From contig URIN01000043.1 of the NCBI GenBank assembly GCA_900547915.1, forward strand, positions 1-8,473: DNA of 8,473 bases, given 5' to 3'. Every line of letters begins with the position of its first letter. The first letter of the stretch is position 1. Below, in pieces: positions 1 to 6,671 of this stretch. A program made the translations under genes and the position numbers. The stretch comes from an uncultured Clostridium sp. (GTDB lineage Bacteria > Bacillota > Clostridia > Oscillospirales > Acutalibacteraceae). The notes under the pieces are model-generated. The model saw nothing but the letters and a program-made list of their open reading frames with translations, had not been told where the DNA came from and ran no database searches.

Positions 1-46
1 AGATAGGAGTCCGTCTCGTGGGCTCGGAGATGTGTATAAGAGACAG
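1..46 (+). other. Illumina Nextera adapter with i7 index (non-biological)
   Basis: Bases 13-46 match the 34-nt Nextera transposase read-2 adapter, ending in the 19-bp Tn5 mosaic end at 28-46 (AGATGTGTATAAGAGACAG). Bases 1-4 (AGAT) fit the end of the P7 oligo, and bases 5-12 (AGGAGTCC) match the Nextera i7 index N705 as I remember it. This is library adapter left on a contig end, not genomic DNA and not a natural transposon end. Any translation starting before base 47 is artificial. Confidence 0.98.
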
Positions 47-715
47 CACTTATATAAAGGGGCTGATTTTACGGAAAACAATATTATTATTTCATCAGAA
101 CGCGACTCCCGCGTATTCATCAGAGTAACCGAAGGTCATTTTATTACTGAAAACGCACATATAAATTACTATGTTGGTACTTCGGACATCAAACACAATC
201 ACGCTGTTTCGGTTGAGGCGGCAATGCTTATGGCACAGTATTACATTGAGCGCGACATCAAGATAGATACAGTACTTTGCCTGTATGAAACACAAGCACT
301 CGGCGCTTACATTGCACACGAACTTTCTCGTCCGAGCATGCTTCAGCCCAATCCGCACGGAGAAATATTTGTACTGGGTCCGGAATATGACGCAGCCGGA
401 AACATGATCTTCCGCGACAATCTGCAAAGAATGATTCACGGCAAGAGAGTTCTGGTTCTTATCTCCTGTATAACAAGCGGCAAAACCGTACAGCGCGCAA
501 TAGAAAGTGTTAGCTACTACGGCGGAAAGACCGTGGGCATAGCAGCGGCTTTCAGTGCAACCAAAAACATTTCCGGAATTGAAGTAAACTCAATATTCAC
601 CGAAAACGACCTGCCGGGCTATCAGGTTTACAGCAAACATGACTGCCCGCTGTGCAAGCAGGGCGTGCCTGTAAAGGGAATTGCAAACGGCCACGGATAT
701 TCAACCCTGCCGTAA
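47..715 (+). CDS. Phosphoribosyltransferase-like protein (orotate PRTase-related), 5' truncated by contig end
   Basis: The product is a type I phosphoribosyltransferase-fold protein of the kind often labelled orotate phosphoribosyltransferase in Clostridia; substrate and pathway are inferred only. The 222 genomic codons begin at His (47-49). An apparent GTG start at base 32 lies inside the adapter, so the first residues it would give are artefacts and the true start is lost. By comparison with relatives recalled from memory, only some 5-10 residues are missing. The PRPP-loop region is at residues 135-147 (VLVLISCITSGKT), after a strand-rich region and before YYGGKTVGIAAAFSA. The two acidic residues normal for PRPP-binding loops are replaced by Ser-Cys, so ordinary PRTase catalysis is uncertain. 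A CPLC motif near residues 200-203 could bind metal or form a disulfide. It ends at TAA 713-715 with no clear terminator before the leu promoter. Confidence 0.8.
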   Translation, partial: HLYKGADFTENNIIISSERDSRVFIRVTEGHFITENAHINYYVGTSDIKHNHAVSVEAAMLMAQYYIERDIKIDTVLCLYETQALGAYIAHELSRPSMLQPNPHGEIFVLGPEYDAAGNMIFRDNLQRMIHGKRVLVLISCITSGKTVQRAIESVSYYGGKTVGIAAAFSATKNISGIEVNSIFTENDLPGYQVYSKHDCPLCKQGVPVKGIANGHGYSTLP

Positions 716-737
716 AATTTAACAGGCAATGCGGTGC

Positions 738-765
738 TTGACTTTTAAATTCTTTGTGTTATAAT
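738..765 (+). promoter_or_regulatory. Sigma-A-type promoter of the leu operon
   Basis: TTGACT at 738-743 and a perfect TATAAT at 760-765 are separated by 16 bp, placing the transcription start near 772. This lies upstream of the T-box leader and 23 bases after the preceding stop codon, so it is the natural promoter for leuAB. Confidence 0.85.
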
Positions 766-781
766 TACCTTAATTAAGGTA
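766..781. promoter_or_regulatory. Perfect 16-bp palindrome at the leu transcription start (candidate operator)
   Basis: TACCTTAATTAAGGTA is perfectly self-complementary (8-base arms, no spacer), directly abuts the -10 box and covers the predicted start site. This is a classic place for a repressor site. The regulator is unknown, and an AT-rich palindrome of this length could arise by chance. Confidence 0.45.
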
Positions 782-805
782 TAGATAAACTTAATATTAC
801 CCAAA

Positions 806-1057
806 AAAGACTGTGATGCGGAAAAAGACTGCAATTTGAGTTTCAGAGAGCCGGCGGGCGGTGAAAGCCGGTACAGGAATTGTGGTGTATAGCTCTCCGC
901 GGAGTTGTCGCCCTGAAAACTTAGGATAGGGGCGAACGTGTAACGGCGTTATTCGTTAAGGCATTTATTGATGCTAAAGGGCGGGGGTTCCCGCTGAAGT
1001 AGGGTGGTACCGTGTAGAACTTTCTACGCCCCTATATCAAATGGGGGCGTATTTTTT
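806..1057 (+). promoter_or_regulatory. T-box riboswitch leader, leucine-specific
   Basis: This untranslated leader senses uncharged tRNA and lets transcription continue into leuA when leucyl-tRNA is short. The conserved T-box AGGGTGGTACCGTG lies at 1001-1014. Stem I can be drawn as GCGGA 818-822 with TCCGC 896-900, CAATT 832-836 with AATTG 878-882, and CCGGC 851-855 with GCCGG 867-871. The best specifier codon is CTC (Leu) at 893-895. The TGGT of the T-box pairs with an ACCA tRNA end, fitting the A73 discriminator of tRNA-Leu. Further helices are TCGCCC 908-913 with GGGCGA 930-935, and GCGGG 981-985 with CCCGC 990-994. An antiterminator (AGGG 1001-1004 with CCCT 1030-1033; GTGTAGA 1012-1018 with TCTACGC 1023-1029) excludes the terminator. 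The family assignment is firm; the specifier rests on alignment by eye plus the downstream genes. Confidence 0.95.
1025..1057 (+). terminator. T-box-controlled intrinsic terminator
   Basis: TACGCCCC (1025-1032) pairs with GGGGCGTA (1044-1051) over an 11-base loop and is followed by six T residues (1052-1057). The left arm is shared with the antiterminator, so the two folds are mutually exclusive. Confidence 0.93.
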
Positions 1058-1073
1058 ATGCCCTTCATAAAGA

Positions 1074-1079
1074 AAGGAG
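1074..1079 (+). promoter_or_regulatory. leuA ribosome binding site
   Basis: AAGGAG lies 8 bases before ATG 1088. It decides the leuA start over the in-frame ATG at 1058, which sits at the end of the terminator T-run without a Shine-Dalgarno site, and over the in-frame GTG at 1004 inside the T-box. Confidence 0.93.
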
Positions 1080-1087
1080 TTTTTACA

Positions 1088-2821
1088 ATGCTTAAAGGAT
1101 ACAAAAAATATATCCCGTTCAAGCCAATCGACATTCCGGACAGAACATGGCCGGATAAAGTTATCACAAAAGCACCCGTATGGTGCTCAGTAGACCTTAG
1201 GGACGGCAACCAGGCACTTGTTGACCCTATGAACATTGAGGAAAAGCTTGAATTTTTCAAAACCCTTGTTGACGTAGGTTTCAAGGAGATAGAAGTGGGT
1301 TTCCCCTCCGCCTCTGAAACGGAATATGAAATCCTGAGAACACTTATCGAGGGCAACTATATTCCCGATGACGTTACGATTCAGGTTCTTGTTCAGGCAA
1401 GAGAACACCTTATTAAAAAGACTTTTGACGCAATTGCCGGAGCAAAGAATGTAATCGTTCACTTTTACAACTCGACATCAACACTTCAGCGCAAGGTTGT
1501 TTTCAAAACCGATATGCAGGGTGTTATCGATATAGCAGTTAAAGGCGCCAAGCTGATAAAAGAACTTACTGACGAAGAGCTCAAAAAATACCCCGATATG
1601 AATATCCGTTACGAATATTCACCAGAATCATTCACAGGCACGGAGATAGACAATTCCGTGCGTATATGTGAAGAGGTTATGAAAGTAATGGGCTCTACTC
1701 CCGAAAACCCGATAATTCTTAACCTGCCGTCAACGGTTGAATGCTCTACACCAAACGGCTATGCGGACCAGATTGAATATTTCTGCCGCCACATAAGCAA
1801 CAGAGATGCTTGCATTATTTCGCTTCATCCGCACAATGACCGCGGAGAGGGCGTTGCGGCAACAGAACTTGCACTTATGGCAGGCGCTGACAGAGTTGAG
1901 GGCACACTTTTCGGCAACGGCGAACGCACGGGCAACGTTGACATTGTTACTCTTGCTCTTAATATGTGGACGCAGGGCGTTGACCCCGAACTTGATTTCC
2001 ACGATATAAACAAAATAAAGGAAGTTTACGAGCGCACCACTAAAATGGCCGTACCTCCCCGCCAGCCATACGCAGGTGAACTTGTGTTCACCGCATTCTC
2101 AGGTTCTCATCAGGACGCTATTAACAAGGGCAAAATCTATATGGATGAAACTAAGTCCGACTACTGGGAAGTTCCTTATCTTCCTATCGACCCCGCCGAT
2201 GTCGGCAGAGAATATGAACCCGTTATCAGGATCAACTCACAGAGCGGCAAGGGCGGCGCGGCATTTATTCTTTCAACCGATTACGGCATCAAAATGCCTA
2301 AAGCAATGCACACCGAATTCGGCGCCATTGTTAAGCACGCCTGTGATGTAAAAGGCAAAGAACTTAAGCCCGATGAAGTATTTGACCTCTTCCAGAAAGA
2401 ATACAGAAATGTTGTGGGCCCGTACAAGATAATGAACCACAAGACCTCTGAAGAAAAAGAGGAGAACGAATATCTCACCAGAGTTCATTTTGAGGGCGAG
2501 ATAAGAGTTAGGGACGGCAGTCTTGTAAAGATAGACGGCACAGGAAGCGGCCCTATCGAGGCATTCTTCAATGCACTCGGTCAGGTGGGAATAACAGGCT
2601 ACAAGTTTGTGGATTACAGTGAGCACGCAATTTCAGTTGGCGAAGACTCAAAGGCTATTTCCTACATTCACCTGAAAAACCCGCAGGGTAAAGACATCTT
2701 TGGCATAGGCGTTTCACACAACATAGGCTATGCTTCACTCAAGGGCATCATCTGCGCAGTAAACAGAGACCAGGCTGACTGCGTGCGTGATGACACAATG
2801 CCCGGAATTTTTGAAAAATAA
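1088..2821 (+). CDS. leuA: 2-isopropylmalate synthase
   Basis: LeuA condenses 2-oxoisovalerate with acetyl-CoA to give 2-isopropylmalate, the committed step of leucine synthesis, in the cytoplasm. The 577-residue product fits the long type-2 form typified by actinobacterial and yeast enzymes. The N-terminal TIM-barrel domain carries DLRDGNQ at 36-42 (Arg38 and metal-ligand Asp39), the catalytic Glu180 in YSPESFTGTE, HPHNDRG at 247-253 (metal ligands His247, His249) and GNGERTGN at 276-283 (Asn283). Equivalence to the M. tuberculosis LeuA ligands was judged by spacing. After a subdomain of about 330-430, the C-terminal leucine-binding regulatory domain (about 450-570) shows GTGSGP at 484-489, so feedback inhibition by leucine is expected. 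It lies under T-box control and is followed 15 bases later by leuB, whose ribosome site overlaps the leuA stop. Confidence 0.97.
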   Translation: MLKGYKKYIPFKPIDIPDRTWPDKVITKAPVWCSVDLRDGNQALVDPMNIEEKLEFFKTLVDVGFKEIEVGFPSASETEYEILRTLIEGNYIPDDVTIQVLVQAREHLIKKTFDAIAGAKNVIVHFYNSTSTLQRKVVFKTDMQGVIDIAVKGAKLIKELTDEELKKYPDMNIRYEYSPESFTGTEIDNSVRICEEVMKVMGSTPENPIILNLPSTVECSTPNGYADQIEYFCRHISNRDACIISLHPHNDRGEGVAATELALMAGADRVEGTLFGNGERTGNVDIVTLALNMWTQGVDPELDFHDINKIKEVYERTTKMAVPPRQPYAGELVFTAFSGSHQDAINKGKIYMDETKSDYWEVPYLPIDPADVGREYEPVIRINSQSGKGGAAFILSTDYGIKMPKAMHTEFGAIVKHACDVKGKELKPDEVFDLFQKEYRNVVGPYKIMNHKTSEEKEENEYLTRVHFEGEIRVRDGSLVKIDGTGSGPIEAFFNALGQVGITGYKFVDYSEHAISVGEDSKAISYIHLKNPQGKDIFGIGVSHNIGYASLKGIICAVNRDQADCVRDDTMPGIFEK

Positions 2822-2836
2822 GGAGAAACGACCGAG

Positions 2837-3907
2837 ATGAATAACTATAAAATCACAGTTCTGAGGGGCGACGGAATAGGCCCCGAAATAGTAGACGAAT
2901 GCACAAAGGTGCTTGACGCCGCCGGAGAAAAATTCGGCTTCAAATTCGATTACAACTACCAGCTGCTCGGCGGCTGTGCAATTGATGAAAAAGGTGTTCC
3001 GTATCCGAAAGAAACAGAAGAGGCGTGCAAAGCATCTGACGCCGTTCTTCTTGGTGCGGTAGGCGGACCCAAATGGGATTCACAGCCCGGCAACAACCGC
3101 CCCGAGGCAGGTCTGCTTGCTATCAGAGAGTCACTCGGACTTTTCGCAAACCTGCGCCCTGCAAAGATTTTTGCTCCGCTCAAGAGCGCTTCTCCTATTA
3201 AAGAGGAGATAATCGGCAACGGACTTGATATTCTTATCGTTCGTGAGCTTACAGGCGGCATCTATTTCGGTGACCGCGGAACTTATGAGGAAAACGGCGT
3301 TGAGGGCGCTTATGACACAGAGCGCTACACCGTACCCGAGATTGAAAGAATTGTGCGTGCAGGATTTGAGTACGCTATGAAGAGAAATAAGAAGCTGACA
3401 TGTGTAGACAAGGCAAATGTGCTTGATTCATCAAGACTTTGGCGCAAAGTTGCCGAGAGAGTAAAGGCAGACTACCCCGAAGTTGAGCTTTCTTATATGT
3501 ACGTTGATAACTGCGCAATGCAGCTTGTGCGCAACCCAGGCCAGTTTGACACTATTGTTACCTCAAATATGTTCGGCGATATTCTTTCAGACGAAGCCTC
3601 AATGATAAGCGGATCTATCGGTATGCTTGCATCAGCCTCACTTGCTAAAGGAACATTCGGTCTTTACGAGCCTATTCACGGCTCCGCTCCTGACATTGCT
3701 GGGGAGCAAAAAGCAAATCCGCTTGCAACTATCCTTTCAGGCGCTATGATGCTGCGCTACACATTCGGTGAGAGCGAAGCGGCTGACGCAATCGAAAAGG
3801 CTGTTGACACAGCACTTACTCAGGCAAGAACACCTGATATTTACGAGGAAGGTTTCAAGAAGGTCAACACAAGCGAAATGGGCGACCTTGTTGCATCCCT
3901 GCTTTAA
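2837..3907 (+). CDS. leuB: 3-isopropylmalate dehydrogenase
   Basis: LeuB oxidises and decarboxylates 3-isopropylmalate with NAD+ to 2-oxoisocaproate, the keto acid of leucine. The 356 residues are full length for the family. Visible motifs are GDGIGPEI (11-18), the substrate arginines Arg97 and Arg107 in [12 protein letters not shown] plus Arg136 in [11 protein letters not shown], catalytic Tyr143 and Lys192 (DKANVL), metal-binding Asp224, Asp248 and Asp252, and the NAD loop HGSAPDIAG with Asp286, the mark of NAD rather than NADP use. AAGGAG at 2820-2825 overlaps the leuA TAA and lies 11 bases before the ATG, indicating co-transcription and probably coupled translation. The isomerase genes leuC and leuD, needed for the step between LeuA and LeuB, are absent from the window. 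Confidence 0.97.
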   Translation: MNNYKITVLRGDGIGPEIVDECTKVLDAAGEKFGFKFDYNYQLLGGCAIDEKGVPYPKETEEACKASDAVLLGAVGGPKWDSQPGNNRPEAGLLAIRESLGLFANLRPAKIFAPLKSASPIKEEIIGNGLDILIVRELTGGIYFGDRGTYEENGVEGAYDTERYTVPEIERIVRAGFEYAMKRNKKLTCVDKANVLDSSRLWRKVAERVKADYPEVELSYMYVDNCAMQLVRNPGQFDTIVTSNMFGDILSDEASMISGSIGMLASASLAKGTFGLYEPIHGSAPDIAGEQKANPLATILSGAMMLRYTFGESEAADAIEKAVDTALTQARTPDIYEEGFKKVNTSEMGDLVASLL

Positions 3908-3923
3908 TAAAGGCAGAACTTTG

Positions 3924-3955
3924 AGCGGTATGGAAATCCATACTGCTTATTTTTT
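3924..3955 (+). terminator. Intrinsic terminator of leuAB
   Basis: AGCGGTATGG (3924-3933) pairs with CCATACTGCT (3938-3947), ten pairs including one G-T, over the loop AAAT, followed by a T-rich tail with T6 at 3950-3955. It begins 17 bases after the leuB stop. Confidence 0.93.
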
Positions 3956-3979
3956 AATATGCACACACCTTACAGATAT

Positions 3980-4010
3980 AAAAAAGGCTTCCCTGATGGG
4001 AAGCCTTTTA
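3980..4010. terminator. Bidirectional terminator between convergent operons
   Basis: AAAAGGCTTCCC (3982-3993) and GGGAAGCCTTTT (3998-4009) form a perfect 12-bp stem with loop TGAT. On the - strand the hairpin is followed by six T residues and lies 9 bases beyond the stop of the membrane-protein gene, so its main role is probably to end that operon. The + strand tail (T4) could back up the leu terminator. Confidence 0.9.
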
Positions 4011-4018
4011 ATATTGTT

Positions 4019-5641
4019 TTACACTGCGGCGGCGGAACGAATATCCTCTATATTCTTCTGTGTCTGAGAAATTCGTTTTTGAATATCTGAGCCGCGGTTT
4101 GATTTGCCCTGAAGATATACTACTGTATATTCATTAGTATCATATTCATCATCATTACAGAAATAAGGAACAACATATCCGTCTGTATTGAACTCACGGC
4201 GGTAAACGCGCTCACCATTTATCTGGTAAGTTTCATAGCCGTAATTGCTGTTTATCTCCGCAATGAAAACAGGTGAAAACGTGCCGTCCTCATCCATTTC
4301 ACTTATGCGGCTGGTGCCTTTCCAAACACGTGTCGTTTTTTCATTATAAACATAAGTATTTTTGCAAATATCCGTCTTTGAGCCGTTTTTGCGCAGGATA
4401 TAAAATCCGTCTGAGCTATCCTTATCCTGCATTTCGGAAATGCCTTCTATTTCAAAAGCTTTTACGGCTGTATTGCCGTTCCACATATATACCTCTGCCT
4501 TGTATTCAGGCTCGGATTTAAGAACGTGCTCTCCGTTTTCATCAGTTGCCGATACCTTTTTGCTGAAACGGTAAATGGTAAACAGTTCATCTACGCCGTC
4601 TCCGTTAAAATCTATAAGGTCAGCAACGCAGAGCCCTTTGGCATAGCACACACGGGAGGAAGAATCGTATTCAGGCTCACCATATTTTAACGCATAATTC
4701 TGCACAATTTCTGAATAAGCCTCAGCCATAAGCTGTTCGCCCGATTTTGCCGAAACGGGCAAAGCGCCGGAATCAGTAGTGCCGAAACTGTCTATCGCAG
4801 CAGAAACAGAATCAAGCAGATATTCCGCCTTACCTTCGCTGAGATTTGAAAGCTTAACCGTTTCAAAATCAGAAGTATTCATCTCGCCGTTTACTGCGTA
4901 TATATCATTTACAGGGTCATACTCACACTCGCTTGAACTTTTAAATTTTGAGCCGTGCAAAGTAAGGAGAGACATCGTTTTTCCGTCCTCTGCGGAAAGT
5001 TCACCTATATAGAATTTACCGCTGTGGCGGTAAAGCGATATCCAGCTGCCCACCTCTGGGTGGTTCATTGCAACATTTGCAGAGTTTGAGTACAAACGGG
5101 CAAAATCGCCTGAATCATATCCCCAGACTTCAACCTGATAAGCACTGCCGTTGCGGTAGGCTATCAGCAATTCGGAGTTACCGTCATCATCAAAATCCAC
5201 CTCTCGCGCAAATGACAGACCGGACATACGATAGATGTCTCCCGATGTATCCGCAAGTTCTGTTTTTGCCGAACCATATTCACCTATGATTTTAGCGCAC
5301 ACCTGTGCGGCATCGCCGTCAAAACGGTTTTCGCTGCCCGTTTCACTGCTGAGCTGAACATAAAACGCAATAGGTGTAACTACAATAGCACACACAAGCA
5401 AAACGGCAATTCCCGCCCTGAAGCCGAGCGAAGTATTTTGTGCGGAATTTTTTATTTTAACGGCTGACCTTTTTAAAACCGCCCACACCTTTTCAGGCGT
5501 GATACGCCTAATCTCGCCTGCAAGGCGGCGGACACAGTCCTTTAACCTGCCCGTATCTATATCGGGAAGGGAAAAACGGCGCGAATTTGAGGAGGCGATA
5601 TAATCATCCCACTCCTCATCATAATATGTGATTTTTTTCAG
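4019..5641 (-). CDS. Single-pass membrane protein with two FG-GAP/VCBS-like calcium-loop motifs, probable CTG start
   Basis: I do not recognise a specific family. Read from CTG 5641 the product has 540 residues: a charged cytoplasmic part (about 1-74, beginning KKITYYDEEWDDYI after the start), one membrane helix (about 75-97, RAGIAVLLVCAIVVTPIAFY) and a large, probably extracytoplasmic domain. That domain carries two Asp-rich loops, DFDDDGNSE (149-157) and DFNGDGVDE (344-352), each followed by a hydrophobic strand, as in FG-GAP/VCBS-type calcium-binding beta repeats. The C-terminus is hydrophilic and possibly helical. Conventional start finding gives GTG 5488 (489 residues), which has only a weak upstream purine stretch and would remove the cytoplasmic part. 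The frame stays open to a TGA at 5645-5647, and the strong Shine-Dalgarno at 5648-5658 points to CTG. It follows the helicase-loader gene by 49 bases. A sensory or envelope role is only a guess. Confidence 0.75.
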   Translation of the reverse strand: MKKITYYDEEWDDYIASSNSRRFSLPDIDTGRLKDCVRRLAGEIRRITPEKVWAVLKRSAVKIKNSAQNTSLGFRAGIAVLLVCAIVVTPIAFYVQLSSETGSENRFDGDAAQVCAKIIGEYGSAKTELADTSGDIYRMSGLSFAREVDFDDDGNSELLIAYRNGSAYQVEVWGYDSGDFARLYSNSANVAMNHPEVGSWISLYRHSGKFYIGELSAEDGKTMSLLTLHGSKFKSSSECEYDPVNDIYAVNGEMNTSDFETVKLSNLSEGKAEYLLDSVSAAIDSFGTTDSGALPVSAKSGEQLMAEAYSEIVQNYALKYGEPEYDSSSRVCYAKGLCVADLIDFNGDGVDELFTIYRFSKKVSATDENGEHVLKSEPEYKAEVYMWNGNTAVKAFEIEGISEMQDKDSSDGFYILRKNGSKTDICKNTYVYNEKTTRVWKGTSRISEMDEDGTFSPVFIAEINSNYGYETYQINGERVYRREFNTDGYVVPYFCNDDEYDTNEYTVVYLQGKSNRGSDIQKRISQTQKNIEDIRSAAAV

Positions 5642-5647
5642 CGTTCA

Positions 5648-5658
5648 CCCCTCCTTTT
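5648..5658 (-). promoter_or_regulatory. Strong ribosome binding site supporting a CTG start
   Basis: On the - strand AAAAGGAGGGG runs from 5658 to 5648. Its AGGAGG core (5655-5650) lies 8 bases from CTG 5641-5639, an ideal spacing. The only conventional start nearby, GTG 5648-5646, overlaps the site and opens a 9-codon frame, so it is a poor alternative. Confidence 0.75.
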
Positions 5659-5690
5659 GCGGGAATCAACGGCGAGCGTTGTAATTTGTG

Positions 5691-6662
5691 TTATTTTATG
5701 TATCTTATATCATTACCCTCAAGCGTGAGCACAGAGTATTCGCCAGCAAGGCGGCTTGTAACTCGCTGATTATAATCACGCTCCAGATCTTCAAAGCTGA
5801 AGTTTGTGCTGATTATGGTTGCCTTTTTCTTTAAAATACGTGTGTTAACTATATTATAAAGGCATGCCTCTGAAAACTGGCTTCTGAACTCCGTGCCGAG
5901 ATCATCGATAATAAGCAAATCTGTATTCAGAATATCGTGCTCATTATAATATATATTATCGGTTCTGCCGAAATTCTCATCCTGCAGATCTGAAAAAATA
6001 TTTTGGCTTGTGCCGTAAATTACTGAATAGCCTTTGTTGAGCGCAACGTTTGCTATGGCAAGACTGAGATGCGTTTTGCCGAGACCCGTTCCGCCCATAA
6101 ACATAAGGTTTGGAGACTGCGGTGTGAAAGTTTGCGCATACATACGGCAGGACTCTAAAATCTTTGCCGCCTTTTCACGCGGTGAGATACCGTTGCTGCC
6201 TACGGTGTCAGGGTAATACTCCACTCTGAAAGTGTCAAAAGTGCAGTCATCTATCGGCGCATTTTGCCTGATAGAATCACGCTCTATCTCTTTTAGCAGT
6301 TCCTTATGGCAGGCACACATACGGTTTTGAGTAAATCCTGTGTCAGAGCATACAGGGCACACATATTTTATTGTAAGCGCGTCCTCATCAAAGCCTGCCT
6401 TTACAAGCAGTTCTTTTTTACGCTTTTGCAGTGCAAGGCTTTTTTCCTTTAATTTATCTATCTCTCCGCGTACATTTTCGCCGCGGAAAAGAAGTGTTGA
6501 AACAGAAAGCCCTGTTCTTGCAAGCTCACGCTGTATTTCTGCAAGCTCGGGTATTTTTCTCATTGCTTCATCAGTGCGCTGCTGCAATTCAAACTCTGCG
6601 TTGCTGCGCCTGCGCTCCAGAACATTGAGCGCTTTTTGATATACATAACTTCTGTAAGGCAT
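5691..6662 (-). CDS. DnaI/DnaC-type replicative helicase loader (AAA+ ATPase)
   Basis: This AAA+ ATPase most likely loads the replicative DNA helicase at origins or restart sites, together with DnaD encoded just upstream. Its 323 residues show a charged, probably coiled-coil N-terminus (about 7-90), a zinc-binding-like cluster (Cys102, Cys105, Cys116, Cys118, with His119), and an ATPase core. The core has Walker A GGTGLGKT (190-197), Walker B LLIIDD (249-254), sensor-1 STN (285-287) and a basic QRVTSRL segment (299-305) fitting an arginine-finger or sensor-2 region. The zinc-type N-terminus resembles Bacillus DnaI more than E. coli DnaC. No symbol is given because dnaC means the helicase itself in Bacillus. 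AAGGAG, 5 bases before ATG, overlaps the dnaD stop; the gap between the genes is 9 bases. IstB-type transposition helpers share this fold, but no transposase is present. Confidence 0.92.
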   Translation of the reverse strand: MPYRSYVYQKALNVLERRRSNAEFELQQRTDEAMRKIPELAEIQRELARTGLSVSTLLFRGENVRGEIDKLKEKSLALQKRKKELLVKAGFDEDALTIKYVCPVCSDTGFTQNRMCACHKELLKEIERDSIRQNAPIDDCTFDTFRVEYYPDTVGSNGISPREKAAKILESCRMYAQTFTPQSPNLMFMGGTGLGKTHLSLAIANVALNKGYSVIYGTSQNIFSDLQDENFGRTDNIYYNEHDILNTDLLIIDDLGTEFRSQFSEACLYNIVNTRILKKKATIISTNFSFEDLERDYNQRVTSRLAGEYSVLTLEGNDIRYIK

Positions 6663-6671
6663 AATTGCTCC

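Noticed and set aside
32..46. GTG start of the first gene at base 32
   Set aside because: It lies in the Tn5 mosaic end of the sequencing adapter, so the codons are artificial.
28..46. Natural Tn5 transposon end
   Set aside because: The bases before it are Nextera primer and index sequence, which identifies a library adapter rather than a mobile element.
95..439. Open frame on the - strand opposite the phosphoribosyltransferase
   Set aside because: It is antisense to a conserved gene, with no start signals and unnatural composition.
1004..1087. N-terminal extension of LeuA from in-frame GTG 1004 or ATG 1058
   Set aside because: It would start in the T-box or the terminator without a ribosome site, while ATG 1088 has AAGGAG at proper spacing and a typical LeuA beginning.
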